A stretch of 64,000 nucleotides of DNA, taken from assembly GCF_003943815.1 (NCBI RefSeq), contig NZ_RJNA01000005.1, forward strand, positions 67,078 through 131,077, written 5' to 3'. Shown here piece after piece: positions 19,531 through 29,875 of the stretch (its first letter is position 1; every line of letters starts with the position of its first letter). The notes below the pieces were generated by a model that was given only the letters and a program-made list of their open reading frames with translations, was not told the origin of the DNA and searched no databases. This DNA is from Streptococcus cristatus (GTDB lineage Bacteria; Bacillota; Bacilli; Lactobacillales; Streptococcaceae). The position numbers and the translations under genes are program-made.

Positions 19531-19878
19531 TTAAAAATCTTGAAGATATAGAACCCCAGCTCCTATGGATAGAAGGCCTGCAAATATAGCTAGAAAAGGA
19601 ATAAATCCCATGACAGAGGCGCAGAATAGAAGCTCATGACTCGTCTTATTGACTCTTGGGTCGTTGCTATAGTGATACATTCCGACGATAGAAAGTCCCA
19701 AAAGCAGCCAGCTGGTCAATACAACCATATCGCCCCAGCCAGGGTTTTCTATTAGTTTAGGAACTAAATTAATAATTTCCCAGTGCCATCTATTAGAAGA
19801 AGCGTAAATGATCAGAAGGCCTCCTAAAATGCCAACAATTCCATTTATCCATAGCAATTTGTTTGATTTCATAAGCAT
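19531..19878 (-). CDS. Small membrane protein of unknown function
   Basis: 115 residues with about three hydrophobic helices (about 10-27, 52-66, 86-110). I do not recognise a family. Two possible starts exist, ATG 19878 and ATG 19872, neither with a strong ribosome site. It is a stand-alone minus-strand gene between the permease and pabB. Confidence 0.6.
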   Translation of the reverse strand: MLMKSNKLLWINGIVGILGGLLIIYASSNRWHWEIINLVPKLIENPGWGDMVVLTSWLLLGLSIVGMYHYSNDPRVNKTSHELLFCASVMGFIPFLAIFAGLLSIGAGVLYLQDF

Positions 19879-19968
19879 CTCATTCTTTCTTTTTTAAATT
19901 AGTATACCGACACACTCACTAATCTGTCAACTATTATAAAACAAACATTGTCTCATCCGATAAATCCG

Positions 19969-20004
19969 TTTTCATTCAAATTATCTTATGATACAATAAA
20001 CTCA
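19969..20004 (+). promoter_or_regulatory. Promoter of pabB, placed as for a leaderless mRNA
   Basis: TTTTCA (19969-19974), 17 bp, TACAAT (19992-19997), then only 6 nt before the ATG at 20004. Transcription would begin about at the A of the start codon, and there is no Shine-Dalgarno sequence. Confidence 0.45.
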
Positions 20005-21725
20005 TGCACAAGAAAACGATTATTGATTTTAAAGAACTGGGTCGGCGCTTGATTTTCAGCCAGCCCATCAAAGAGCTAAAAACACGCGAGTTAGCCGAAG
20101 TTAGAGAGATTCTGAAAGAGGTCGAAGACTGGCAGAAAAAAGGATTTTATGCAGTCGGCTATGTCAGCTACGAAGCCGCTCCTGCTTTTGAGGAAAAACT
20201 CCAGGTCCATAAAGCCCCTCTGCTGGGCGAGTACCTGATTTACTTTACCATTCATGACAAGGCTGATGAAGCACCATTCCCTTTGGCATACGATGAGGTA
20301 GAAATGCCGGTGCAATGGCAGAGTCTGACGACAGAGCAAGAGTATGAAAAGGCCATCGGAACCATTCACCATCATATCCGTCAAGGCGATACTTATCAGG
20401 TCAACTACACCCTGCAGCTAGGCGCAGAGCTTAATCCGCAAGACAGTTGGGCTATTTACAACCGTCTGGTCGTCGAGCAAAATGCCGCCTACAATGCCTA
20501 CGTAGAGCACGATAATCAAGCAGTCTTATCCATCAGTCCTGAGCTCTTTTTCAAGGAGCACCGAGGTGAGCTGACAACACGGCCGATGAAGGGCACTACC
20601 AATCGCGGTCTGACAGTCGCTGCGGACTTGGAGCAGGCTGCATGGCTCCGTCAGGATCCTAAAAACCGAGCGGAAAATATGATGATCGTTGATCTGCTGC
20701 GCAACGACATGAACCGCATTTCAGAGATTGGTAGTGAACGAGTCGACCACCTCTGTCAGGTCGAGCAGTATTCCACTGTCTGGCAAATGACCTCCACCAT
20801 CAAGAGCCAGCTGCGGCCCGAGATTGGCCTAGGAGAAATTTTTGATGCCCTCTTTCCGTGTGGCTCTATCACTGGTGCTCCAAAGATTTCGACCATGGCT
20901 ATCATCAAGGCGACCGAAAAAGCCGCCCGCGGTGTCTACTGCGGTACAGTTGGTATCTGTCTGCCAGACCAGAGACGGATTTTCAATGTGGCCATCCGCA
21001 CCATTCAGCTTGCGGCTGACAAGGCGATTTACGGTGTTGGCGGTGGCATCACTTGGGATAGCACATGGGAATCCGAGTACATCGAAACCCAGCAAAAATC
21101 AGCTGTTCTTTATCGGAAAAATCCGCAGTTTGATCTAGTTACGACAGGGAAGGTTGAGCAAGGCCGACTGACCTTCCAAGACCAACATCTGAAGCGTCTA
21201 CGAGAATCCGCCCGTTACTTTGCTTATCCATTTGATGAGGAAAAACTGAAGGTAGAGTTGAACCAAACCTTAGCGGAACTGGATCCAAGTACGGACTACC
21301 GCCTGCGGATCTCCATCGCAAAATCTGGAAAAGTGACCTGCCAGCTAGAAAAGCTGCAAACACTCCCAGAAGCTTTCTGCAAAGCCATTCTCGTTCCACA
21401 AAATGCCGACTTACAACAGCCTTTCACCTACTTTAAAACCAGCTATCGGCCGCATTTATCCTTGGGCCAGCAGGAGCAGATTTACTACAATGCCCAAGGG
21501 CAGCTACTAGAAAGCTCCATCGGCAACCTAGTTCTCCAATTAGACGGCCACCTCTATACGCCACCAGTCGAGCTAGGCCTTTTGAATGGCATCTATCGCC
21601 AGCATCTCTTAGCAACAGGTCAGGCCACAGAAAAAATTCTCAGCCTAGACGACTTGACATCAGCAGAAAAAATCTACGCCTGCAACACACTGCGAGGCCT
21701 TTATGAATTGGAAATAGATGATTGA
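20004..21725 (+). CDS. pabB: Aminodeoxychorismate synthase I fused to aminodeoxychorismate lyase
   Basis: 573 residues in two parts. Residues about 1-360 are a chorismate-binding PabB domain with DTYQVNYTLQL, LRNDMNRISEIGSERV, FPCGSITGAPKISTM and VGGGITWDS. Residues about 380-573 are a PabC-like class IV aminotransferase domain (QDQHLKRLRESARYF, ending GLLNGIYRQHLL). Together they turn chorismate into p-aminobenzoate for folate synthesis, with a PabA glutaminase expected elsewhere. The stop codon TGA shares its last two bases with the first two of the 175-bp repeat that follows. Confidence 0.92.
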   Translation: MHKKTIIDFKELGRRLIFSQPIKELKTRELAEVREILKEVEDWQKKGFYAVGYVSYEAAPAFEEKLQVHKAPLLGEYLIYFTIHDKADEAPFPLAYDEVEMPVQWQSLTTEQEYEKAIGTIHHHIRQGDTYQVNYTLQLGAELNPQDSWAIYNRLVVEQNAAYNAYVEHDNQAVLSISPELFFKEHRGELTTRPMKGTTNRGLTVAADLEQAAWLRQDPKNRAENMMIVDLLRNDMNRISEIGSERVDHLCQVEQYSTVWQMTSTIKSQLRPEIGLGEIFDALFPCGSITGAPKISTMAIIKATEKAARGVYCGTVGICLPDQRRIFNVAIRTIQLAADKAIYGVGGGITWDSTWESEYIETQQKSAVLYRKNPQFDLVTTGKVEQGRLTFQDQHLKRLRESARYFAYPFDEEKLKVELNQTLAELDPSTDYRLRISIAKSGKVTCQLEKLQTLPEAFCKAILVPQNADLQQPFTYFKTSYRPHLSLGQQEQIYYNAQGQLLESSIGNLVLQLDGHLYTPPVELGLLNGIYRQHLLATGQATEKILSLDDLTSAEKIYACNTLRGLYELEIDD

Positions 21726-21898
21726 GGCTGGGACAAAAGTCCTAGCCTCTCAATTGTCTTTGGATTGTCGAGCAAGACGCAGTGGTTGAGTGAGCTCTAC
21801 TACGCTGATTTCATCAGCTTTTACAGCCCTACTCAACTGTGCGGAGGTGGGACGACGAAATCGAATTCTAACCAATTACCGATTTCTGTCTCACTCTC
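21724..21898 (+). repeat. 175-bp structured repeat, copy A
   Basis: One of four full copies, each 175 bp. The termini are GAGGCTGGGAC and GTCTCACTCTC, imperfect inverted repeats. Three hairpins can form: GAGGCTgGGAC/GTCCtAGCCTC at the 5' end, a central stem (GTTGAGT.../...ACTCAAC with inner GCTGAT/ATCAGC), and a 3' stem across GTGGGACGACGAAATCG. It starts inside the pabB stop codon, so its first hairpin probably terminates pabB. Confidence 0.9.
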
Positions 21899-22058
21899 TT
21901 TTCTATAGGCCTCAGTCCGCTAAGACAAGAAGTAGGCCTGCTATTTCAAGATTTTAGAAATATTTTAGAAATGCTTGATGAATACTTAATAAGTGTCCGA
22001 TATACTAGGTAGTGAGGAAAGGATTTCCAAAGATAATTCAAAAAGGAGAAGTAAAACC

Positions 22059-22988
22059 ATGGAAAATATTTTAGTTTTACAAGGGGTCAGCAAAAAGTTC
22101 GGCCAGCAGCAGGCTCTGAGCGATGTCAATCTGACCATCAAAAAAGGAGATATCTACGGTCTCATCGGTAAAAACGGGGCCGGTAAAACCACTCTGATCA
22201 AAATCATGACCCAGCTGATGCATGCCAGCAACGGAACCGTGTCTCTCTTTGGTTCCAGCAATCAGGCAGAATGGACACAAGCCCTCAAGCGGGTCGGCTC
22301 GGTCATTGAAACGCCCGTTGCCCACAACCACTTGACCGCTTACGAAAATCTCAGCTACTACTGCAAACTCCGCCAGATACCTAATGCCGAGAAGGCCATC
22401 CAAGAAACCTTGGAATACGTGAACTTAACAGATACTGGCAAGAAGGAATTCAGAGATTTTTCTCTCGGTATGAAGCAGCGTTTGGGAATTGCCATTGCCT
22501 TATTGTCTAAGCCAGATTTGATGATTCTAGACGAACCTATCAACGGACTAGATCCCGTCGGCATCAAGGAATTTCGCCAGCTTGTCCAAAAGCTCAATGA
22601 AGAGCTGGGCATGACCTTTGTTATTTCCAGTCATATCCTATCTGAGCTTTATCTAGTCGCTACGCGCTTTGGCATCATCGACCAAGGCCATATGATCAAG
22701 GAAATTTCCAAGGCTGAATTTGAAGAACAAAGCGAAGATTATATCGTCTTGAAAACGGATCATTTGGAGGAAGCCAGCCGGCTACTCCAAGACCAATTAG
22801 GCTACCGCATCAAGGTGGTCAATGCTCTCAATGAGATCCATGTCTTTACTCACTCACATAACATCAACAATATCGTAAAAGAGTTGGTCACAGCTGACTT
22901 AGTCATTCAAGAAATCTACTATGCACGACAAAATCTCGAAAATTTCTTTACAGATTTACTTGATCAAAACCAGGGAGGTCTATCATGA
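22059..22988 (+). CDS. ABC transporter ATP-binding protein (bacitracin/lantibiotic-export type)
   Basis: 309 residues from ATG 22059, chosen because AAGGAG lies 11 nt upstream; the longer open frame has no ribosome site. The Walker A is GLIGKNGAGKTTLIK, the signature FSLGMKQRLGIAIALL, Walker B LMILDEPINGLDP and the switch histidine is in VISSHILSE. The C-terminal about 80 residues are an accessory domain as in BcrA/MutF-like proteins. It overlaps the permease by 4 bp (ATGA). Likely an exporter of, or immunity pump against, a membrane-active peptide. Confidence 0.88.
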   Translation: MENILVLQGVSKKFGQQQALSDVNLTIKKGDIYGLIGKNGAGKTTLIKIMTQLMHASNGTVSLFGSSNQAEWTQALKRVGSVIETPVAHNHLTAYENLSYYCKLRQIPNAEKAIQETLEYVNLTDTGKKEFRDFSLGMKQRLGIAIALLSKPDLMILDEPINGLDPVGIKEFRQLVQKLNEELGMTFVISSHILSELYLVATRFGIIDQGHMIKEISKAEFEEQSEDYIVLKTDHLEEASRLLQDQLGYRIKVVNALNEIHVFTHSHNINNIVKELVTADLVIQEIYYARQNLENFFTDLLDQNQGGLS

Positions 22989-23749
22989 TTCAAACCATTC
23001 GCGCTGACTTTTACCGTCTCTTCCACTCCAAGGGCTTTTGGATTACCGAGTTCGTTTTGCTAGCCAATATCCTGCTCGGCGTCCTCTATAAGGTTACCAG
23101 CAGATTTGGAACATCCATTGAGACGGATGGACAAAACATCACTCAGCAAGCACCAGTAAAAATGACGGGTATCAATGCTCTTGCCCATTTCTCTGGAAAT
23201 TCTGACAGTATTATATTTTTCACTCTCATTGTCGTCTGCCTCTTATTAGGTGTGGACTTGTCCCGCAAGCTTTATAAAAACAGCCTCGCTCACGGTATTT
23301 CACGGACAGAGTTCTTCCTATCTAAAACTTTGGTCTCCTTTGTTGTCGCCATCTTCCAATTCATTCTCTTGCTAGGGCTATCCTTCATTATCGCTAGCTC
23401 TATCAACGGAATTGGAACAGCTCCAGCAGGTTTCTTTGGCCAATTTTTAGTAACCATTCTCGTCCAACTCATTGTGACCATCGCTTGGATTGGCATCGTG
23501 TCCTTCGTCCTCTATCTCAGCCATTCCATTGCTGCGGTCTTTGTTACCTATTTTATCGGAAGCGCCCTGCTTGCCTTTCCAGTCTTACTCTATCCCCATA
23601 TAGAGTTGTTCCGCTATTTAACCTTACGATTTGGAATAGAGATGGCTGCGGATCCTGCTGCTGTTTTGCAAGCTAGCTTGGTAGCGATTGGCATAGCAGT
23701 CTTCTTCCTAGGCAACAGCCTCCTCATTTTCAAGAAAAAAGATCTCTAA
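22985..23749 (+). CDS. ABC-2 type permease partner
   Basis: 254 residues with about six hydrophobic helices and the beginning MIQTIRADFYRLFHSKGFWITEF, typical of the short ABC-2/BcrB-like permeases. ATGA overlap with the ATPase gene shows translational coupling. The extracellular loop after helix 1 is about 40 residues. Convergent with the two-component system that may control it, judged from position. Confidence 0.85.
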   Translation: MIQTIRADFYRLFHSKGFWITEFVLLANILLGVLYKVTSRFGTSIETDGQNITQQAPVKMTGINALAHFSGNSDSIIFFTLIVVCLLLGVDLSRKLYKNSLAHGISRTEFFLSKTLVSFVVAIFQFILLLGLSFIIASSINGIGTAPAGFFGQFLVTILVQLIVTIAWIGIVSFVLYLSHSIAAVFVTYFIGSALLAFPVLLYPHIELFRYLTLRFGIEMAADPAAVLQASLVAIGIAVFFLGNSLLIFKKKDL

Positions 23750-23758
23750 AACCAAACA

Positions 23759-23791
23759 ATCAGCTAATCTTCTGACTAGCTGATTCTTTTT
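23759..23791. terminator. Terminator between the ABC permease and the histidine kinase
   Basis: AATCAGCTA (23759-23767) pairs with TAGCTGATT (23777-23785), followed by CTTTTTT. It separates convergent genes; the T-tract serves the plus strand. Confidence 0.85.
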
Positions 23792-24666
23792 TATAAGGCC
23801 ACAATCAATTCAAACCAATCGTCCTCTGCTTGAATGGTCAAGTCACCACCCAGGATTTCGACCAGCTGCTGGGTGATATAAAGGCCCAGCCCAGACGACT
23901 CCTCACTGCTGGAGAGATTTTCAGAATAGAAGCGATTGGTTAGTTTATCCAGATGCAAAATAGGCTTCTGAACCTTATTTTTGACCTGAAAAATGACCTT
24001 TTGTCCTTCTTTTTTCAGACTGATGCTGGCTGTTTCTCGGCCATGTTTGAGGACATTGCTGAGCATGTTCTGGATGATTCGATCAAAGATGTCACTGTCC
24101 GTTTCCAAAAGCAGATTTTCAGACAGATCCACATCTAAATCAATCCCTGCTCGCTGAAAGGCATCATAATAGGCAAAGAGTTGCTGGGTGACCAGCTGGG
24201 ATAGATCTACTCGCTGCAACTTCGGTCGAATAGCTCCTTCCATCAAGCGACGGTATTCCATCAGAGCCTCCAAGCGCCTGGATACCATACCCAGATTATC
24301 CGCAATCTTTTGCAACTGCTGGTCCATCTGGTCCTTATCAGCATCTTTGAGTAGCTGTTGCGTGTAGCCACTAGCAATGGTCAGTGGCGTTCGGATATCG
24401 TGGGCAATATTGCTGATAGCCATGTCCAAGGTTTTCTTTTCCTGCTGGGTCACAAAGGACATCTTATCAATTTCCTGAAAAAGCTGCTCCACCTCGTCAA
24501 TCAGAGCCACTAGGCTCGGAGATTGATCTCTCAAAGTCAGCCGAACCTGACTTCCTGTGCGACGTTTAGCACGGATCTGGCTGGTCAGACTACGAATCGT
24601 CAGATGATAGCGAACCAGCATGATTGACAAGAAGAGTATGAGCACAAAGGCTATAATTAACCACAT
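23791..24666 (-). CDS. Sensor histidine kinase with one membrane helix
   Basis: 291 residues from ATG 24666, which has AAGGAGG at a good distance inside the end of the regulator gene. A single N-terminal hydrophobic helix (residues 2-18) is followed by a short linker, so there is no sizeable extracellular sensor. The H-box ISNIAHDIRTPLT has His89, then a HATPase_c domain with NMLSNVLKHG and SSGLGLYIT. Such short-input kinases often sense through a partner membrane protein. It is 2 bp behind its regulator, and convergent with the ABC exporter. Confidence 0.88.
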   Translation of the reverse strand: MWLIIAFVLILFLSIMLVRYHLTIRSLTSQIRAKRRTGSQVRLTLRDQSPSLVALIDEVEQLFQEIDKMSFVTQQEKKTLDMAISNIAHDIRTPLTIASGYTQQLLKDADKDQMDQQLQKIADNLGMVSRRLEALMEYRRLMEGAIRPKLQRVDLSQLVTQQLFAYYDAFQRAGIDLDVDLSENLLLETDSDIFDRIIQNMLSNVLKHGRETASISLKKEGQKVIFQVKNKVQKPILHLDKLTNRFYSENLSSSEESSGLGLYITQQLVEILGGDLTIQAEDDWFELIVAL

Positions 24667-24668
24667 AG

Positions 24669-25349
24669 CTAATCCTCCTTGAGCCGCACGCCCAGACCCC
24701 AAATGGTCTCGATATAATCTGTCGAACTATCCAGCTGGGCTAATTTCTTACGAAGATTGCTGAGATGGGCATTGAGCGTATTATCGCCTGGCAGATAGGT
24801 CTCCTCCCAGACCGACTCATACAGCTCCTCTTTGGTAAAAATCTTTTTAGGATGAGCCAGCAAGGTCTGGAAGATCTGAAATTCCTTTTTCCCTAGCCGC
24901 ATGGACTGGTCACCAGAAGCAATTTCAAAGGTATCTGGTAGAAGGCGGATGTTTTTGATCAAGGTCTCCCCAGTAGGCTTAGGCTGAGACTGCTGATTAC
25001 TTCGCAGTTGGACTGTGACACGCGCCGCCACTTCGTCTAGATTAAAAGGCTTGACAATGTAATCATTGGCACCGTCCAGCAGATACTGGCTCACGAGACT
25101 CTTTTCGCCCAGGGCGGTCAGCATGACTACCGGCACCTGACTGGTCTTGCGAATTTCCCTCAGCACCTCGTCGCCATTTTTTCCCGGCAGCATAATATCC
25201 AGCAGAACTAAATGAATCTCTTCTTCCGCAAAAATCCGCAGTCCCTCGGTTCCAGAATAAGCTGAAAACACGACATGATCCTGCGTAAAGAGATTTTTCA
25301 AAATCTCATGAATATCATTGTTGTCTTCAATTAGTAAAAGATTGGCCAT
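24669..25349 (-). CDS. OmpR/PhoB-family response regulator
   Basis: 226 residues. The receiver domain begins MANLLLIEDNNDIHEIL and has the phospho-acceptor Asp51 in LLDIMLPGKNGDE, the conserved Thr in VVMLTA and Lys in YIVKPF. A winged-helix effector domain follows (LGKKEFQIFQTLLAHP ... DNTLNAHLSNLRKKL). The start was set at ATG 25349 with GGAG upstream; ATG 25352 is the neighbour alternative. It is first in the regulator-kinase pair. Confidence 0.9.
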   Translation of the reverse strand: MANLLLIEDNNDIHEILKNLFTQDHVVFSAYSGTEGLRIFAEEEIHLVLLDIMLPGKNGDEVLREIRKTSQVPVVMLTALGEKSLVSQYLLDGANDYIVKPFNLDEVAARVTVQLRSNQQSQPKPTGETLIKNIRLLPDTFEIASGDQSMRLGKKEFQIFQTLLAHPKKIFTKEELYESVWEETYLPGDNTLNAHLSNLRKKLAQLDSSTDYIETIWGLGVRLKED

Positions 25350-25431
25350 CATCACTCTCCAATAGCTTGATAAAACTAGTGTAGCAAGGATGAGCCAGCA
25401 AGTCAATCAAATATAAACGATGCAAAAGAAA

Positions 25432-25606
25432 GAGAGTGGGACAGAAATCGGTAATTCGTTAGAATTCGATTTCGTCGTCCCACCTCCGCACAGTTGAGTA
25501 GGGCTGTAAAAGCTGATGAAATCAACGTAGTAGAGCCCACTCAACCACTGCGTCTTGTTCGACAATCCAAAGACAATTGAGAGGCTAGGACTTTTGTCCC
25601 AGCCTC
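25432..25606 (-). repeat. 175-bp structured repeat, copy B
   Basis: Minus-strand copy with ends GAGAGTGGGAC (25432) and GTCCCAGCCTC (ending 25606). Its GAGGCTGGGAC end lies 7 bp behind the stop codon of the phospho-beta-glucosidase gene, so the first hairpin can terminate that gene. It differs from the other copies by point changes such as ATCAACG for ATCAGCG in the central stem. Confidence 0.9.
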
Positions 25607-25613
25607 CTTGATG

Positions 25614-27074
<1,461 letters not shown>

Positions 27075-27244
27075 TTATCTCTTCATTTACTTATATTATA
27101 CCCCAATATCCAGACCTTTACTTGTGAAATACTGCGAAACAATGATACTATTCTACTATTTAAATTAATACAAAAGATTTTCAGAGTCCCGTTTTTTAAA
27201 AAACCGTCTTTTAAGAAAAAGGCAATTAGCCTCTCCTGAAACAA

Positions 27245-27274
27245 AAAAGAAGACCGAAAACCAGTCTTCTCTTA
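27245..27274 (-). terminator. Terminator after the SemiSWEET gene
   Basis: GAAGAC (27249-27254) pairs with GTCTTC (27264-27269), followed on the minus strand by TTTTTTG. Confidence 0.7.
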
Positions 27275-27280
27275 TTCCTC

Positions 27281-27541
27281 TTAAATCAAAGCCGTGATGG
27301 CCGTTACTAGGCCAAAAACGATACCTGGTGCATTGGCAGCTGCAAGCGGAATATCTCTTTCTTTTTTGAACAAGCCGTAGTAAACCCAAAGACTACAGTT
27401 GATTGCTGCGACGAGCGGTTGGATAAAATTCCCTTTTTGCCCCGCTAGGTTGTTCATGATTTGTGGAAAATAGGACACATACATCATTACGGACATAAAG
27501 GTTGCAACCCAACCTAAAATTTTCATTTGTTTTTCAGACAT
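27281..27541 (-). CDS. SemiSWEET-type sugar transporter
   Basis: 86 residues from ATG 27541 with GAGGT upstream; the open frame is longer but has no ribosome site before it. Three hydrophobic helices form one MtN3/PQ-loop unit. The first ends in YFPQIMNNL, the PQ motif; the second includes VAAINCSLWVYYGLF with the conserved Asn and Trp-Tyr pattern. Bacterial SemiSWEETs work as dimers that let sugars cross the membrane. It lies upstream of the phospho-beta-glucosidase on the same strand but behind its own terminator, and its substrate is unknown. Confidence 0.85.
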   Translation of the reverse strand: MSEKQMKILGWVATFMSVMMYVSYFPQIMNNLAGQKGNFIQPLVAAINCSLWVYYGLFKKERDIPLAAANAPGIVFGLVTAITALI

Positions 27542-27663
27542 TTTTAATACCTCTTTCATTTTTCGGTTATATTTTATAACGATAGTCCAAAACAATCAAG
27601 TCCTTTTATCCCTTTGTTATGAAGATGTAAACTATCACAATCTTGTGATAAGTAAAAAGACAA

Positions 27664-27694
27664 AGAAAAAGATCGGATTGCTCCGATCTTTTCA
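27664..27694 (-). terminator. Terminator after spxB
   Basis: AAAAAGATCGGA (27666-27677) pairs with TCCGATCTTTT (27682-27692) around a 4-nt loop; the minus-strand tail is TTTTTCTTTG. Confidence 0.85.
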
Positions 27695-27761
27695 AGTTCC
27701 GCTCTAAGAAAATCATAGAATGAAATCTACAAACTTCAAATTTGATTTTCGATAAGAGGAA

Positions 27762-29537
27762 TTATTTGATTGCGCGTGATTGCAATCCTTCTTCTTCCAA
27801 GAAGAGGCGGAATGGTACGAGTTCTTCTGCTTCGTATTTTTCCTTGAAGGCTTTAATAGCTTCTTCTGAGTATTGTTTTGGATCCAACTCAAGTACTTCT
27901 ACTGGAAGTGGACGATGTGGAGTGATGTGAGCATCGATAACAACAGTTTTACCTTCTTTGTTCAATTTAACAGCTTCTGCAACAACTGCATCGATATCTT
28001 CGATACGGTCAACTGTAAATCCAACAGCTCCTTGAGCTTCAGCGATTTTCGCGTAGTCCGCGTTAGGGAAGTCACAACCAAACAAGTGTTTGTTTGTGTC
28101 TTCGTATTTGTCCTTGATGAAGGCATATTTACCATTTGAGAAGACAACGTTGATAACTGGAAGGTCGTATTGAACGTTTGTGATCACGTCTGGGTAGCAC
28201 ATGTTGAATGCACCGTCACCCATGATGTTCCATACTTGGCGATCTGGATTGTCTTTCTTAGCAGCGATACCACCAGGAAGGGCAATACCCATTGTCGCAA
28301 AGAGTGGAGATGTACGCCACATGTTCTTAGGTGTCATGTGAAGGTGACGAGTAGATGTTTGAGTAGTGTCACCTACGTCGATTGAATAGATAGCGTCTTG
28401 ATCAGCATGTTTGTTGATTGCATTGTAAACTTGATACAATTGCAATTCACCCTCAGTTTTACCTTCGAGTTTGTTCATGTAATCACGCCAGTTTTGGTTA
28501 TTCTTAACGTTTGCACGCCACCATGGAGTAGACTCAACTGGGTTTACTTTGTCAAGGATTGCTTTCGCTGCTTGACCTGCATCACCAAGGATTGAAGCGT
28601 CAAGGGCATGGCGTTTACCAAGTTTGTAAGGGTCGATATCGACTTGGATGAATTTTTCAGTGTTCTTGAAGGCTTCGTAAACTTCAGCAAATGGGAAGTT
28701 TGAACCAAGGAAAAGAACTGTGTCTGCTTCAAAGACAACTTCGTTGGCTGGTTTCCAACCAACACGGTAAGCAGAACCTGTCAAACCTTCGTAGTTCCAT
28801 TCGAAAGCTTCAAAGTTTTTACCAGTTGTGATGATTGGTGCTTTGATTTTACGTGACAATTCAGTAATCACTTCACCAGCTTTAACACCACCGTAACCAG
28901 CGTAGATAACTGGGCGTTCAGCATTGTTCAAGATTTCAACCGCTTTATCGATTTCAACTTCGTTCAAAGCAGGAGCGATAAATGAACGCTCGTAAGAACC
29001 TGAACCGTAGTATGAATTTTCGTCGATTTCTTGGAAACCGAAGTTTACTGGAATTTCAACAACGGCTGGACCTTTTTTAGAAACTGCAGCACGGCAAGCT
29101 TCGTCAATCACTTTTGGCAATTGCTCAGCGTATGCCACACGTTTGTTGTAGACAGCAATACCGTTGTACATTGGGTTTTGGTTCAATTCTTGGAAGGCAT
29201 CCATGTTGAGTTCGTTGACTGGACGTGATCCAAGGATAGCAAGGAATGGCGTGTTGTCCATAGCTGCATCGTAAACACCGTTAATCAAGTGAGTCGCACC
29301 TGGACCACCTGAACCAACTGCAACCCCGATTGAGCCGCCGAATTTAGCTTGCATCACTGCTGCAAGAGCACCTGTTTCTTCGTGGCGAACTTGCAAGAAG
29401 CGGATATCTTTGTCTTCAGCCAAAGCATCCATCAATGAGCTGAGTGTTCCTGATGGGATACCGTAGATGGTGTCTACGCCCCATGTCTTCAATACGTTGA
29501 GCATTGCTGCAGATGCAGTAATTTTCCCTTGAGTCAT
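27762..29537 (-). CDS. spxB: Pyruvate oxidase (hydrogen peroxide producing)
   Basis: 591 residues, the SpxB length. It oxidises pyruvate with oxygen and phosphate to acetyl phosphate, CO2 and H2O2, using thiamine diphosphate and FAD. Motifs: [20 protein letters not shown], the ThDP-activating glutamate in [10 protein letters not shown], and the ThDP/Mg loop [20 protein letters not shown]. The codon use is strongly biased (GCT, GTT, ACT, CCA), as in highly expressed genes. GAAGGAGAG precedes ATG. A cre-like site in the promoter region fits CcpA control. The acetyl phosphate and peroxide matter for ATP yield and for killing competitors. Confidence 0.97.
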   Translation of the reverse strand: MTQGKITASAAMLNVLKTWGVDTIYGIPSGTLSSLMDALAEDKDIRFLQVRHEETGALAAVMQAKFGGSIGVAVGSGGPGATHLINGVYDAAMDNTPFLAILGSRPVNELNMDAFQELNQNPMYNGIAVYNKRVAYAEQLPKVIDEACRAAVSKKGPAVVEIPVNFGFQEIDENSYYGSGSYERSFIAPALNEVEIDKAVEILNNAERPVIYAGYGGVKAGEVITELSRKIKAPIITTGKNFEAFEWNYEGLTGSAYRVGWKPANEVVFEADTVLFLGSNFPFAEVYEAFKNTEKFIQVDIDPYKLGKRHALDASILGDAGQAAKAILDKVNPVESTPWWRANVKNNQNWRDYMNKLEGKTEGELQLYQVYNAINKHADQDAIYSIDVGDTTQTSTRHLHMTPKNMWRTSPLFATMGIALPGGIAAKKDNPDRQVWNIMGDGAFNMCYPDVITNVQYDLPVINVVFSNGKYAFIKDKYEDTNKHLFGCDFPNADYAKIAEAQGAVGFTVDRIEDIDAVVAEAVKLNKEGKTVVIDAHITPHRPLPVEVLELDPKQYSEEAIKAFKEKYEAEELVPFRLFLEEEGLQSRAIK

Positions 29538-29593
29538 AATGATAACTCTCCTTCAAAATTAAATTATTTATCGAAAACTTTCAGATAATATAA

Positions 29594-29607
29594 TGAAAAC
29601 GTTTCAA
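29594..29607 (-). promoter_or_regulatory. cre (CcpA) site upstream of spxB
   Basis: TGAAAACGTTTCAA matches the cre consensus WTGnAAnCGnWWnCA with one mismatch. It lies 57-70 bp upstream of the spxB ATG beside a minus-strand AT-rich -10 region (TATATTAT). CcpA control of spxB is known in streptococci. Confidence 0.7.
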
Positions 29608-29823
29608 TAAACTTACTCTACAAATTTATCACTTTTTCCACCGCTTGTATAAGAATATGCTCAGGAACGCTTTAGAACTATTACATAACAATTATGAGAT
29701 TTTTCTGACTTTTGAAATGTATATTATAATAGATTTCAGAAAAAGGTGAAAGTGACTCTCGCTGACCTTTGAAACTGGGGAAGATTTTAATTTGGAGCAA
29801 ACTAGAAATTTAAGGGCTAAACA

Positions 29824-29832
29824 TGCTATAAT
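29824..29832 (+). promoter_or_regulatory. Extended -10 promoter of the GNAT gene
   Basis: TGCTATAAT (29824-29832) is an extended -10 element; no good -35 is seen 17 bp upstream. The ATG is 44 bp downstream. Confidence 0.55.
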
Positions 29833-29875
29833 ATTGCTAGGTAAACGAAAATATTCCAAAACAGTAGGTGAAAAG

